From Glaciecola sp. HTCC2999 (GTDB lineage Bacteria > Pseudomonadota > Gammaproteobacteria > Enterobacterales > Alteromonadaceae), in assembly GCF_000155775.1 (NCBI RefSeq), contig NZ_DS989812.1, positions 265,721 through 329,720 of the forward strand: 64,000 nt of DNA, in the 5' to 3' direction. A model generated the notes under the pieces. It had not been told where the DNA came from and did not search any database. It saw nothing but the letters and a program-made list of their open reading frames with translations. Below are positions 9,624 to 20,510 of this stretch, piece by piece. Numbering within the stretch: position 1 is the stretch's first letter; every line of letters begins with the position of its first letter. A program made the position numbers and the translations under genes.

Positions 9624-10267
9624 TGAGTCAACATTGGCAAACCACGGCAGCTGAAGTATTTGCCACTAGTCCCGTCGTTCCCGTTATTGTGATTCACAAT
9701 ATTGAAGATGCGGTGCCGTTAGCAAAAGCGTTAATTGCCGGCGGAATCAGTGTATTAGAGGTGACATTACGTACGCCTGTCGCATTAGATGCGATACGTG
9801 CGATTGCACAAGCGTTACCTGACTCTATGATAGGCGCTGGTACAGTAACGAATGCTAAGCAGCTTAAAGACGTGACAGATGCTGGCGCTAAGTTTGCGAT
9901 TAGTCCTGGTATGACGGCAGAATTATTAGCTGCAGGTCAAGCAGGTTCTATTCCTCTGATCCCTGGTATTTCTTCGACATCCGATTTAATGAAGGGAAAA
10001 GATGCCGGTTATACACACCTTAAATTCTTCCCAGCTGAAGCAGTAGGTGGTATCAAAGCGATTAAGTCCATCAGTGGTCCGTTCCCTGATATGGTATTTT
10101 GCCCCACTGGTGGTATTAGCTTAGCGAATTATAAAAATTACTTGGCTTTACCAAATATTCCATGTGTGGGTGGATCGTGGATTGTACCAGATGACCTAGT
10201 GAAAAACGGCGATTGGGCTGGGATTACACAACTAGCTAAAGAAGCTGTAGATGGTGCTAAAATTTAG
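9623..10267 (+). CDS. eda: KDPG aldolase (2-keto-3-deoxy-6-phosphogluconate aldolase)
   Basis: Cleaves KDPG to pyruvate and glyceraldehyde 3-phosphate, the last Entner-Doudoroff step. The 214-residue protein (E. coli 213) keeps the class I aldolase residues: Glu46 and Arg50 in LEVTLRTP, and the Schiff-base Lys134 in LKFFPAEA. The start codon overlaps the glk stop (TAATG). It is the last gene of the operon. No clear intrinsic terminator follows, only the palindrome at 10276-10289. Confidence 0.97.
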   Translation: MSQHWQTTAAEVFATSPVVPVIVIHNIEDAVPLAKALIAGGISVLEVTLRTPVALDAIRAIAQALPDSMIGAGTVTNAKQLKDVTDAGAKFAISPGMTAELLAAGQAGSIPLIPGISSTSDLMKGKDAGYTHLKFFPAEAVGGIKAIKSISGPFPDMVFCPTGGISLANYKNYLALPNIPCVGGSWIVPDDLVKNGDWAGITQLAKEAVDGAKI

Positions 10268-10275
10268 GTAAATCG

Positions 10276-10289
10276 CTTAATCGATTAAG
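10276..10289. promoter_or_regulatory. CG-centred palindrome, probable LacI-family operator
   Basis: CTTAATCGATTAAG is a perfect 14-base palindrome with a central CG, the hallmark of LacI-family operators. It lies 64 bases upstream of the LacI-type regulator gene and nine bases after eda. Autoregulation of that gene is the simplest reading. It is AT-rich and lacks a proper T-run, so it is a poor terminator. Confidence 0.5.
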
Positions 10290-10353
10290 TTTTGGTTGAA
10301 CTTATACAGCATAATGATAGTATACATTTTTTTAACATATTATTAATCTTGCT

Positions 10354-11379
10354 GTGAAAACTAAATCTAATACACTACGTTCAATTGCTGAGCAACTGAA
10401 CGTTAGTACTGCAACTATCTCAAATGCGTTTAACCGTCCGGATCAACTGTCGAAGGTTAAACGCGAAGAGATCCTCTCTGCATGTAAGGAACTAGGGTAC
10501 TTTGGACCAAATAAAGCGGCGCAGTCTTTACGTCGCGGACGTTCAGGTATTATTGCGTTAGTATTAGCTGATAGTATTGACTATATGATCAGCGACCCTG
10601 TGGCTTCCTCCTTCATTCGTGGCGTTTCTGAAATTGTTAAAGAACATGATTCACACTTGTTACTTTTTTCTGGTAGTTCGACATCGATAAATTCGGTGAT
10701 TGATTTTGTTGATGGATTTATTTGTTACGGTACGCCTAGAAACTCAACGTTACTTAAAGAACTGGAACGTTGTCCCAAAAAAGTGATTACGGTTGATTTT
10801 GAAATTCAAGATAGAGCCTCTGTGAGTGTAGATAATTATCAAGCCGCTTATGAAATTGCGTTAAAGGCTCTGACACCTAATGATTCGGTAGCTATTGTCG
10901 GTTTACGTATTACTAATGATGAAGTTACAACGAGAGTTAACAATACTTCCTTAGCAAATGTCGCGACTTCAGTTGGCTATAAGCGTTATGAGGGATACTT
11001 GAAAGCCATGAGTGAGCTTGGCATAGAATTAGACACATCACTTGTATGGAACGTGCCTGAAAGTACTCAAGAACATGCTAAAAAAGCCGCTCTTGACATC
11101 CTTGATAGAGAACGGTTACCTAACACGATATTATGTATGTCAGATTTGATTGCCTTGTCGATTTTGAAGGAATTACTCAGTGCTGGTGTGAAAGTCCCTG
11201 AGCAAGTTAAGATTGTTGGCTTTGACGGAATTGAAGAAACTAAACGACACCATCCTATTTTGTCTACTGTCTATCAAAATAGTACGGAAAAAGGGCGCAT
11301 GGCCGCCCATTTATTTAAAAGTAAAGAACCGACAACCACAATGTTAGACTATCATATCCTGGAAGGTGAATCCTGCTAG
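10354..11379 (+). CDS. LacI-family transcriptional regulator
   Basis: 341-residue LacI/GalR-type regulator. The N-terminal helix-turn-helix (LRSIAEQLNVSTATISNAFN, residues 8-27) and hinge are followed by a periplasmic-binding-protein-like effector domain (from about residue 60, starting SGIIALVLA) with C-terminal GFDGIEET. The start is a GTG; no good Shine-Dalgarno sequence was found. The effector cannot be named. The location between the ED operon and yeaD-gapA/malQ-glgB-glgX suggests control of sugar or alpha-glucan use. Its 3' end overlaps the convergent yeaD end by four bases. Confidence 0.85.
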   Translation: MKTKSNTLRSIAEQLNVSTATISNAFNRPDQLSKVKREEILSACKELGYFGPNKAAQSLRRGRSGIIALVLADSIDYMISDPVASSFIRGVSEIVKEHDSHLLLFSGSSTSINSVIDFVDGFICYGTPRNSTLLKELERCPKKVITVDFEIQDRASVSVDNYQAAYEIALKALTPNDSVAIVGLRITNDEVTTRVNNTSLANVATSVGYKRYEGYLKAMSELGIELDTSLVWNVPESTQEHAKKAALDILDRERLPNTILCMSDLIALSILKELLSAGVKVPEQVKIVGFDGIEETKRHHPILSTVYQNSTEKGRMAAHLFKSKEPTTTMLDYHILEGESC

Positions 11380-12209
11380 GCTATCGTTTGAATTAATTGA
11401 TGATGATTATGCGGTGCTAATTCAAAATGTTGTGTGAGCGCCGTTTCAACACAAATCATTTGTAAGTATTCATCATCTGCGAAATCAACAAAACTCTGGC
11501 TCTTATTCCTCCAAGGATTCCAGATCACTAATGAATCATGCCCTGCATGAGTGATTGCAGTGATGGGGCGATCTTTATGATATATATCGGTACTTAATAT
11601 ATTATCAGTATTAGGATGTATCCGGTCAACCTCTCCCGTGAATCGATAAGTTTCAGGAGTACTGCCTATTGCCCCTTCATTAGCATTATCAGAATACTCA
11701 CCTGTAATACCTGATAAGCTTGTTTCTGGAAGATCATCAATTGCGAAATAACTATGTAACGCACATGACAAGGGAACCGGTTTTTCTCCTTTGTTATGGG
11801 ATAGTAATTTTACCTCAAGATGGTCGTGTGTTAGCGTGATTATCAATTGACAGGTTAACCCTTGCGGCCATAATGGATGGGTTAGGTCAGTAGGGCTTAA
11901 TGTAATACTCACGCTTTTAGTTGTGCTGACTTTAGCATCGAGCTCCCATAATTGCTGACGGACCAAACCATGAGCAAGTTTATGCTCGTTAATATCGGGG
12001 TGGAGCTGGCCAAACCAAGGCCAACAAACCGGGATACCACCTCGTATCGGACGCGAACCGTCGAGTTTAGCTTGCTTACTCATAAACAGTTTTTCAACGC
12101 CTGATTGTGTATAAGATAACACATGCCCACCAAATAAACTGACTACACAGGTATTTTCACCTAGCGTTAAATGGACGAGTGGAACTGAAGCATGAGAGAA
12201 GTGAGTCAT
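11376..12209 (-). CDS. yeaD: D-hexose-6-phosphate mutarotase, YeaD type
   Basis: Aldose-1-epimerase-fold protein predicted to interconvert alpha and beta anomers of hexose 6-phosphates such as glucose 6-phosphate, helping flux into Zwf. The 277-residue protein shows the family segments RGGIPVCWPWFG near residue 58, LSCALHSYFAI in the middle and VIWNPW towards the C-terminus, with AAGGA six bases before the start. As in E. coli it lies immediately downstream of gapA. A strong terminator lies between them, so yeaD is probably reached by read-through or by its own promoter. Confidence 0.88.
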   Translation of the reverse strand: MTHFSHASVPLVHLTLGENTCVVSLFGGHVLSYTQSGVEKLFMSKQAKLDGSRPIRGGIPVCWPWFGQLHPDINEHKLAHGLVRQQLWELDAKVSTTKSVSITLSPTDLTHPLWPQGLTCQLIITLTHDHLEVKLLSHNKGEKPVPLSCALHSYFAIDDLPETSLSGITGEYSDNANEGAIGSTPETYRFTGEVDRIHPNTDNILSTDIYHKDRPITAITHAGHDSLVIWNPWRNKSQSFVDFADDEYLQMICVETALTQHFELAPHNHHQLIQTIA

Positions 12210-12241
12210 TGGTCATCCTTAAGGTTGTATGTTTTGGATAT

Positions 12242-12277
12242 AAAAAAAGCCACTTACCCTATCATGAGTAAGTGGCT
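12242..12277 (-). terminator. Rho-independent terminator after gapA
   Basis: Perfect 10-base stem (AGCCACTTAC/GTAAGTGGCT, 12248-12257 with 12268-12277) and a 10-base loop. On the minus strand it is followed by seven T (plus-strand A-run 12242-12248). It lies between the gapA stop and yeaD. Confidence 0.9.
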
Positions 12278-12294
12278 CTATCACATCGTTTTAT

Positions 12295-13323
<1,029 letters not shown>

Positions 13324-13357
13324 TTATAGGCTTTTAGTCTGATATTTGCAATAATGA

Positions 13358-13372
13358 TGTAGTTTTATTACA
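13358..13372. promoter_or_regulatory. HexR operator between gapA and malQ
   Basis: TGTAGTTTTATTACA agrees with TGTARTWWWAYTACA at every position. It lies 68 bases upstream of gapA and about 100 bases upstream of malQ, so it could affect both directions. HexR control of gapA is known in relatives; control of malQ-glgB-glgX is inference. Confidence 0.8.
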
Positions 13373-13473
13373 TGCTGGTTGTTCATTTATTTTTGCAAAC
13401 GTATTCAATATCACCTTGCTAATGAATAATGAATAATGTTAAGCATAAAAATTTATTATTAACGGAATAATGT

Positions 13474-15660
13474 ATGACTCAATCTATTATCGATACGTTA
13501 GTGCAAATGCGTGGCATTGAAACTAGCTTTGTGGATGCATGGGGTAAGCCAGCGACTGTTGCTGATGGTACAAAGGAAAAAATTCTTGGTGTCATGGGAT
13601 ATGACGTTGAAAACATAGATGTACTTGAAGCCCAAATGCATGAACAAGTGAGTGATGTGTGGATGACACCATTGAATCCTGTTCAGGTCATTAGGGATGA
13701 TGAGCAGGTGCAGATACCTGTGCGCTTACCGATTGAGTTAGTCACTGAAACCGTTTGTTTTACACTGACTTTCGAAGATAAAGATTCACATGTATTTACT
13801 ACGCAGTTAATTGAGCATGAATTAGTTAATGCAACCGAAGTGGATGGCGCTGAGTTTCAAGAATACATCATAATGTTAGACGTTAATATGCCGCATGGTT
13901 ATCACACATTAACTTTAGCCATGGAAGATGGTGACGTCATTGGACAAGGCCGAATTATTCAAGCGCCTAAAGCATGTTTTACCCCTGATGCTATAACTCA
14001 AGGAAAGAAAATATGGGGATTAAGCATTCAACTGTATTGTGTACGAAGCGAAAAAAATTGGGGGATAGGTGATTTTAGTGATTTAACTGTCTTAATTAAC
14101 CGCGCAGCCGATCAAGGTGCTGATTTTGTTGGTTTAAATCCAATACATGCGCTATACCCTAATAATCCCAACTCCTGTTCTCCCTATTCTCCGTCATCTC
14201 GTAAATGGTTGAATCATTTATATATTAATGTAAGCGCAGTGCCTGGCTATGACCAACCATCTATCCAAGCAATGGTGAATGATGCTGATTTCCAAGCTCA
14301 GTTAACTCATACCAGGGCCATTGAATATGTTGATTATAATGCTGTTAGTGCATTAAAAATGCCGGTGCTCAAAGCGTTATTTGAACTTAATTCATCGAAT
14401 ATCGAGCTACAAAAAGCGCTAGATATATTTATTGATGCAGGCGGCGAAAGTTTACAAACGCTCATGCGTTATGATGCATTACAAGCCCACTTAAAAAGCA
14501 CAGATCAAGACTATTGGGGCTGGCCAGTATTCCCAGAAGCATTACAAACGGCAGATTTACCTGCGGTGGATGAGTTTGCTCAAGCACATGCTGATGAAGT
14601 TCGTTTCTATGGATTTTTACAATACCTTGCTGCTGAACAGTTTGAGGCTGCAAGTGCTCAAGCGAATGCACGAAATATGATTATTGGATTATATCGTGAT
14701 TTAGCTGTCGGCGTCAGCGAAGGAAGTGCTGAAATTTGGGGGGCGAAAGACCTCTACGTGACGGATGCTTCTGTTGGTGCACCGCCTGATATCCTAGGGC
14801 CTCTGGGACAAAATTGGGGATTGCCGCCAATGGATCCTGAACAGCTCTATCAACAAGGTTATCAGCCGATTATTGATTTATTTTCTTCAAATATGCAGCA
14901 TTCCGGCGCCTTACGTATTGATCATGCAATGGCATTATTACGTTTATGGTGGGTCACGAAAGGAGACCATGCTGATAAGGGCGGTTATGTGTATTATCCT
15001 GTGGATGATTTATTAGGGATATTGGCCTTAGAATCACATCGTCATCAAACGTTGATTATTGGTGAAGATTTGGGCACTGTGCCGGAAGAAATACGTCAAA
15101 AATTAGCAGATAATGGTGTGTATTCTTATCGTGTATTCTTTTTTGAGCAAGCTAAGGATGGCGGGTTTTACTCACCAAGTCACTATCCTGTGCAATCAAT
15201 GTCGACACTGACAATTCATGACTTTCCTACATTAATTGGTTACTGGCATTGTAATGATCTTGCGTTAGGTAAAGAACTTGGTCTTTATCCGACCGACGAA
15301 ATTTTACAACCGCTGTATGATTCTCGGCACGATAACAAACAACAAATCTTGAATACCTTGCACGGGCATGGTGCTATTTCAGATAATATTGCCCGATCTG
15401 TTGAGCATGTGGGGATGACCCAAGAGCTTAATTACGGTATGCAGGTTCATATGGCAACGGGTTCAAGTGCATTGTTATCTTTGCAGTTAGAAGATTGGTT
15501 ACAGATGGACAAACCGGTTAATATTCCTGGTACTTTTGAAGAATATCCTAATTGGAAACGCAAATTATCGCATAATTTAGAAGATATATTTACGTTACCT
15601 GAGGTGTTAAGATTATCTCAACGGATTAATAGCGCTAGACGCGACGCTTCAACGACATAA
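13474..15660 (+). CDS. malQ: 4-alpha-glucanotransferase (amylomaltase)
   Basis: Transfers glucan segments between maltodextrins (GH77), releasing glucose. The 728-residue length indicates the longer bacterial type with an N-terminal extension. A GH77 barrel starts near residue 185 (KIWGLSIQLY, NWGIGDFSDL). The nucleophile Asp is in LRIDHAMALLRLWW, the acid/base Glu in IGEDLGTVP, and the stabilising Asp in TIHDFPTLIGYW. First of malQ-glgB-glgX, separated from glgB by 26 bases. Together these enzymes and Glk could recycle glycogen or maltodextrin to glucose and glucose 6-phosphate. glgC, glgA and glgP are not in this window. Confidence 0.93.
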   Translation: MTQSIIDTLVQMRGIETSFVDAWGKPATVADGTKEKILGVMGYDVENIDVLEAQMHEQVSDVWMTPLNPVQVIRDDEQVQIPVRLPIELVTETVCFTLTFEDKDSHVFTTQLIEHELVNATEVDGAEFQEYIIMLDVNMPHGYHTLTLAMEDGDVIGQGRIIQAPKACFTPDAITQGKKIWGLSIQLYCVRSEKNWGIGDFSDLTVLINRAADQGADFVGLNPIHALYPNNPNSCSPYSPSSRKWLNHLYINVSAVPGYDQPSIQAMVNDADFQAQLTHTRAIEYVDYNAVSALKMPVLKALFELNSSNIELQKALDIFIDAGGESLQTLMRYDALQAHLKSTDQDYWGWPVFPEALQTADLPAVDEFAQAHADEVRFYGFLQYLAAEQFEAASAQANARNMIIGLYRDLAVGVSEGSAEIWGAKDLYVTDASVGAPPDILGPLGQNWGLPPMDPEQLYQQGYQPIIDLFSSNMQHSGALRIDHAMALLRLWWVTKGDHADKGGYVYYPVDDLLGILALESHRHQTLIIGEDLGTVPEEIRQKLADNGVYSYRVFFFEQAKDGGFYSPSHYPVQSMSTLTIHDFPTLIGYWHCNDLALGKELGLYPTDEILQPLYDSRHDNKQQILNTLHGHGAISDNIARSVEHVGMTQELNYGMQVHMATGSSALLSLQLEDWLQMDKPVNIPGTFEEYPNWKRKLSHNLEDIFTLPEVLRLSQRINSARRDASTT

Positions 15661-15686
15661 TATTTTTAGAAGGATTTTTTAGTTTC

Positions 15687-17852
15687 ATGGCTGATTTTAC
15701 ACATATTACTACTGCAAGTGCATCTCATCCCTTTATTGATTTAGGGGCATTCGTGCATGATGACGGGACATTTTTTCGTTTTTCTTTACCCGGTGCCAAC
15801 GCCGTAGATGTTATTGCTTTAGACGGTAGTATTTTAACTCAATGTGTTGAAACAGAACCGGGTATTTTTGAGGCCACGTCGACGCAAAGTGTGACTCACT
15901 ATGAAATTGAAGTTACCACACCCGATACACAATATCGAGTATATGACCCATACTCATTCAAAGATGAAGCATATCATGCAGTGCATTTTGTCGACCATGC
16001 GCCAGAAAATGTTTACCAACAACTGGGTGCTCAACTGATCAATATCAAACTAGACGACGGCAGTGAAATTAATGCAGTGCGTTTTGCGGTATTTGCACCA
16101 AATGCACAATCTGTCAGTGTGGTGGGTGAGTTTAATCTATGGAATGATGTGTGTCATCCTATGCAAAAAACCGACATGGGCTATTGGGTGTTAGTCATCC
16201 CTCAAGCGAAAGTAGGTGATAAATACAAGTACGCAATAAAAGATGCGCAAGGTCATTCCCTGCCGCATAAAGCTGATCCAGTGGGTTTTAGTGCCGATCA
16301 ATATCCATCTCATGCATCTAACATTGTTGATCATAATGCATATCAATGGTCGGACAGCCAATGGATGCAGCGAAAGACGTTTAATCCTTATCAACAACCG
16401 ATGAGTATTTATGAAGTGCAATTAGCGTCATGGAAACGTCCTCATGATGATCGCACTTATTTAACTTACCGTGAATTAGCCGTAGAACTCGTCGATTATG
16501 TTGTCGAAATGGGCTATACCCATATTGAATTAATGCCAATAAGTGAATATCCATTTGATGGTTCTTGGGGGTATCAACCTGTTGGTTTATTTGCACCTAC
16601 TAGTCGATTTGGTTCGGTAGATGACTTTAAATATTTTGTGGATGCCTGTCACCAAGCTGGGATTGGCGTCATCATTGATTGGGTACCAGCGCATTTCCCA
16701 GAAGATGGCCATGGGCTAGCTCGTTTTGATGGTAGCTGCGTATACGAATATGAAGATCCTAGAAAGGGGTGGCATCCAGATTGGAATTCCTGCATTTACG
16801 ATTTTGGTAAAAGTGAAGTACGTCAATTCCTAGTCGCAAACGCGTTGTTTTGGTGCGATAAATTTCATATCGATGGATTGCGTGTAGATGCTGTCGCATC
16901 GATGTTATATTTAGATTATTCACGTGATGACGGTGAATGGATCCCGAATGTTGATGGTGGGAACCATAACTATGAAGCGATTTCCTTATTACGTTGGATG
17001 AATCAAGCGGTCTATTCAGCCTTTCCTAAGGTGATGACTATAGCTGAAGAGTCTACTTCATTTGCTAAAGTATCTCGTCCAGTCGATATGGATGGTCTGG
17101 GTTTTGGTTTTAAATGGAATATGGGTTGGATGCATGATTCATTGCATTACATTGCCAAGGATCCTGCTTATCGACGTTATCACCATAATGACATCACTTT
17201 TAGTATGGTTTATGCGTTTGATGAAAACTTCGTGTTACCTATATCACATGATGAAGTCGTATATGGAAAAGGTTCATTACTTGGAAAAATGCCGGGAGAT
17301 GAATGGCAACAAGCAGCGAACTTACGTACCTATGCTGGTTTTATGTATGCCCATCCAGGGAAAAAGTTAAATTTTATGGGTAATGAATTTGCCCAGTACA
17401 AAGAATGGGATCACGATGGTCAATTGGATTGGGATTTACTTCAATATGATAAACATCAACAAATCCAAACGCTATACAAAACACTTAACCATCTCTATGG
17501 AGACTATCCAGCATTGCATGCATGTGATCATGAACATCATGGGTTTGCGTGGTTGACGCATGATGATGCTGAGCGGTCCATTCTATCGTTTAAACGTATT
17601 GATCCTAAAACACAACAAACCATCTATATTATCTGTAACTTTACCCCAGTGCCCGTCGATAACGTGCATATTGGTGTGAGTGCTGGTCAATATCGTTGTT
17701 TATTAAACACAGATGCAATTGAATTTGGTGGCAGTGGTTTTGCTATACCGGATACGCTCAGTGCTAATGAGTTTGAGAGTCACGGCCAAGCTCATAGTAT
17801 TGCACTCACATTACCCCCATTATCAACGATGTTCTGGATTGCTCAGGATTAG
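15687..17852 (+). CDS. glgB: 1,4-alpha-glucan branching enzyme
   Basis: Creates alpha-1,6 branches in glycogen (GH13). The 721-residue protein has a family-typical N-terminal region, then a CBM48 module (VRFAVFAPNAQSVSVVGEFN, about residues 130-150). In the GH13 barrel the nucleophile Asp is in DGLRVDAVASMLY, the general acid Glu in IAEESTS and the third carboxylate in ISHDEVVYGKGSL. The segment EYPFDGSWGYQ is characteristic of branching enzymes. AGAAGGA precedes the start. Located between malQ and glgX, 26 and 23 bases away, in an apparent operon. Confidence 0.96.
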   Translation: MADFTHITTASASHPFIDLGAFVHDDGTFFRFSLPGANAVDVIALDGSILTQCVETEPGIFEATSTQSVTHYEIEVTTPDTQYRVYDPYSFKDEAYHAVHFVDHAPENVYQQLGAQLINIKLDDGSEINAVRFAVFAPNAQSVSVVGEFNLWNDVCHPMQKTDMGYWVLVIPQAKVGDKYKYAIKDAQGHSLPHKADPVGFSADQYPSHASNIVDHNAYQWSDSQWMQRKTFNPYQQPMSIYEVQLASWKRPHDDRTYLTYRELAVELVDYVVEMGYTHIELMPISEYPFDGSWGYQPVGLFAPTSRFGSVDDFKYFVDACHQAGIGVIIDWVPAHFPEDGHGLARFDGSCVYEYEDPRKGWHPDWNSCIYDFGKSEVRQFLVANALFWCDKFHIDGLRVDAVASMLYLDYSRDDGEWIPNVDGGNHNYEAISLLRWMNQAVYSAFPKVMTIAEESTSFAKVSRPVDMDGLGFGFKWNMGWMHDSLHYIAKDPAYRRYHHNDITFSMVYAFDENFVLPISHDEVVYGKGSLLGKMPGDEWQQAANLRTYAGFMYAHPGKKLNFMGNEFAQYKEWDHDGQLDWDLLQYDKHQQIQTLYKTLNHLYGDYPALHACDHEHHGFAWLTHDDAERSILSFKRIDPKTQQTIYIICNFTPVPVDNVHIGVSAGQYRCLLNTDAIEFGGSGFAIPDTLSANEFESHGQAHSIALTLPPLSTMFWIAQD

Positions 17853-17875
17853 TTTTTCTCTTAAATAGAGGCGCT

Positions 17876-19915
17876 ATGTCAAGCTTAGCCAACCCTTATC
17901 CTTTTGGATGTAGTTTTTTAACTCACGATGTCAACTTTGCGGTCTATGGACCGCAACTTGATAACTGTACTATTTTTATTTTTCATCCTGATACGCAAGA
18001 GATATTGTATGAGCAGCCCATGCGTCATCGTCAAGGCCATGTGTGGTTCGACGCTCTGTCGATTAATGTGGAAGGGTTTTGTTATTTATACGGTACGGTC
18101 ATTGAGGTTGACGGTGTCGAAGAAGTTCAGTATTTTTCTGATCCCTTTAGTCGCGAACTAATTTCTGCGTGGCACTGGGACAAAGCGCGCTATGAAAAAC
18201 GTTCGCACTTGTTTTATCCTAAAACAAAGATAGTTCAACAACATCTTCACCGTTATCCACTGGCATATAAAATAGCGCCTGAAAAACGGGCAGTGTATGA
18301 AATGCACGTTAAGAGTATCTCAATGCGTCACCCCGAAGTCCCAGAAAAAGAACAAGGGACGTATGTCGGGGCAACTCATCCCGCGATCATTGACCATTTA
18401 AAGCAACTTGGGATCACTACCGTTCAATTAATGCCAGTGATGGCATATATGCCAGAACCATTTATTACGGAAAAAGGCTTAACGAATTTTTGGGGGTATA
18501 ATCCCGCTTCTTTGTTAGCGCCTGAACCGCGGTATGCAATGTATGATGCGCATAAAGAACTGCAAGTCATGATTAAGGAATATCATAAAGCAGGTTTAGA
18601 AGTCATCATTGATGTGGTGTTTAACCATACCGCAGAGTCTGGACCAGATGGCCCTATTTTGAATCTTCGCGCAACCTGTGAAGATGAAGCTTACACCCGA
18701 GTAGAAGGAACTGAGCATTACGCCAATTACTCAGGATGTGGTAATAGTCTTAATCTTGAAAGTCCTTATATCCTCACCTTAGTGTTAGAAGCGATGCGGC
18801 ATTGGGTCCAGATTTATGGTGTCGATGGTTTCCGCTTTGACTTGGCTACTGGACTTGGCAGAGAGCCGCACGCGTATTCTTCTCGAGCTGCGTTTTTTAA
18901 AGCCGTACAACAAGATCCAATATTGCGTAATACTTATATGATTGCTGAACCTTGGGATTTGGGCGATTATGGTTATCAGTTAGGTCAGTTTCCTGTCAGT
19001 TTTGCGGAGGTAAATGATCAATTCCGTGATGTAGCTCGAGGTTTTTGGCGTGGAGATAGAGGGTTGACGGGCACTTTTGCTACGCGAATGTTCGGCTCGC
19101 GTGATATTTTCCATAAGGGATATTGCAGTATTCACACCTCCGTAAACCCCATTACTTATCATGATGGTTTTACCTTGCATGATTTGGTCAGTTATAACGA
19201 AAAACACAACGATGCAAATTTAGAAGAGAATCGTGATGGCCACAACCACAACCTGTCTTATAACTATGGGGTAGAGGGACCGACTAAAGATCTGGTCATC
19301 CTTAGTGTCCGTGAGCGGCAAAAACGTAATATGATTGCATGTATGGTGTTTGCTCAAGGGACACCACACTTTTTATCCGGTGATGAACTGAGTAAAACGC
19401 AACACGGCAATAACAATGCTTATTGTCAAGACAATGAAATGAATTATTTGGACTGGGACTTAGTCAAATCACAACAGGACTTTTTATCGTTCTGTCAATA
19501 TTGTCTCGCACTTAAACGCAATAGCCGGATCTTAACCAACGCGCAATTAGACGATGATGATTATCGTCTAGATTCTAATATTGAATTTGTAAAATGGTAT
19601 AAGATTGACGGATCGGATAAAGGCGACAGTGATTGGGAAGACCCAGATGTATTGGGTTTTGCTGTGGAGATGTGTGAAAAATCTCAAATGACACCACCAA
19701 CGGATGCAGAGCACTGGCTACTCTGCGTTAATGCCAGTACTCAAGACGACGTATTAGTGTTACCTAAACTGCCTCATGGGGCGCGTTGGGAAGTGTTACT
19801 GGATACCCGTATGAGCGAATTTAGACCCAAAGGTAATTACATCCCTAAACCAGAATTTGTGATCTCAAATCGCTCCGTCGTCTTATTTAAAACAGATTGG
19901 TCGGCAATCGACTAA
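17876..19915 (+). CDS. glgX: Glycogen debranching enzyme GlgX (GH13 isoamylase type)
   Basis: Hydrolyses alpha-1,6 branches of phosphorylase-trimmed glycogen. The 679-residue protein (E. coli 657) has an N-terminal CBM48-like region and a GH13 barrel: DVVFNHTAE (region I), GFRFDLATGLGR with the nucleophile Asp, and IAEPWDLGDYGYQLGQFP with the acid Glu followed by the GlgX/isoamylase signature. YHDGFTLHDLVSYNEKHN follows. Starts 23 bases after glgB behind GAGG. With malQ and glgB it covers remodelling and breakdown of alpha-glucans. Confidence 0.95.
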   Translation: MSSLANPYPFGCSFLTHDVNFAVYGPQLDNCTIFIFHPDTQEILYEQPMRHRQGHVWFDALSINVEGFCYLYGTVIEVDGVEEVQYFSDPFSRELISAWHWDKARYEKRSHLFYPKTKIVQQHLHRYPLAYKIAPEKRAVYEMHVKSISMRHPEVPEKEQGTYVGATHPAIIDHLKQLGITTVQLMPVMAYMPEPFITEKGLTNFWGYNPASLLAPEPRYAMYDAHKELQVMIKEYHKAGLEVIIDVVFNHTAESGPDGPILNLRATCEDEAYTRVEGTEHYANYSGCGNSLNLESPYILTLVLEAMRHWVQIYGVDGFRFDLATGLGREPHAYSSRAAFFKAVQQDPILRNTYMIAEPWDLGDYGYQLGQFPVSFAEVNDQFRDVARGFWRGDRGLTGTFATRMFGSRDIFHKGYCSIHTSVNPITYHDGFTLHDLVSYNEKHNDANLEENRDGHNHNLSYNYGVEGPTKDLVILSVRERQKRNMIACMVFAQGTPHFLSGDELSKTQHGNNNAYCQDNEMNYLDWDLVKSQQDFLSFCQYCLALKRNSRILTNAQLDDDDYRLDSNIEFVKWYKIDGSDKGDSDWEDPDVLGFAVEMCEKSQMTPPTDAEHWLLCVNASTQDDVLVLPKLPHGARWEVLLDTRMSEFRPKGNYIPKPEFVISNRSVVLFKTDWSAID

Positions 19916-19934
19916 CTTATGTTGAGGAATGAGG

Positions 19935-20312
19935 ATGAGTATTGATAAAGCACAATTAGCACAACGTCTTAGCCGAGAAGCATTTTATGTGACTCAAGAA
20001 AAAGGGACTGAGCGACCTTTTACTGGGGAATATAATGATCATTGGGAAGCTGGGGATTACCACTGCGTGTGCTGTGATGCACGCTTATTTACGCAAGCCC
20101 ATAAATTTAATGCTGGGTGTGGTTGGCCCTCATTCTTTGAGCAAACCGATGATAGTAATGTGGTCTTTCGTGAAGACAATAGCCACGGTATGGTTCGCAC
20201 TGAAATTGTATGTAAGCATTGTGATGCCCATTTAGGGCATGTGTTTGACGATGGACCTGCGCCTACTGGACAAAGATATTGTGTTAATTCAGTATCATTA
20301 TCATTTAAATAA
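19935..20312 (+). CDS. msrB: Peptide-methionine (R)-S-oxide reductase MsrB
   Basis: Reduces methionine-R-sulfoxide in proteins using thioredoxin. The 125-residue protein has the catalytic Cys116 in RYCVNS, four zinc ligands in two pairs (Cys44/Cys47 and Cys93/Cys96), plus GCGWPSF and HLGHVFDDGP. The second ATG (19935) is chosen because GAGGA lies six bases upstream; the ATG at 19929 directly abuts that signal. It follows glgX by 19 bases and may be co-transcribed. In E. coli msrB is adjacent to gapA and yeaC, both present in this window, so the context is partly ancestral. Confidence 0.95.
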   Translation: MSIDKAQLAQRLSREAFYVTQEKGTERPFTGEYNDHWEAGDYHCVCCDARLFTQAHKFNAGCGWPSFFEQTDDSNVVFREDNSHGMVRTEIVCKHCDAHLGHVFDDGPAPTGQRYCVNSVSLSFK

Positions 20313-20363
20313 ATAAAATATCATTTTTTCATACGTTTTTAGTATTAGTCCTGCCGCTTATTT

Positions 20364-20378
20364 TGTAATGAAATTTCT
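20364..20378. promoter_or_regulatory. Weak HexR-like site upstream of gapB
   Basis: TGTAATGAAATTTCT keeps the full left half site and four of six bases in the right half of the HexR consensus. It lies about 230 bases before gapB and about 115 bases before the candidate -35. gapB is a reported HexR target in Shewanella; this particular site is a guess. Confidence 0.35.
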
Positions 20379-20510
20379 CGTAAATGACCTCATTTGTGAG
20401 TTTCATGTGTAAAACAGAATAAGCTGTTGTAATCCTTCAATCACATTCACAATTTTCAGCTCATAATTGATGAATTCTGTAATAAATCAACAGTTTGGCA
20501 ATAATGAAAA

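Noticed and set aside
10276-10289. Reading the CTTAATCGATTAAG palindrome as the eda terminator.
   Set aside because: Stem is AT-rich with no loop and only four T after it; operator is the better explanation.
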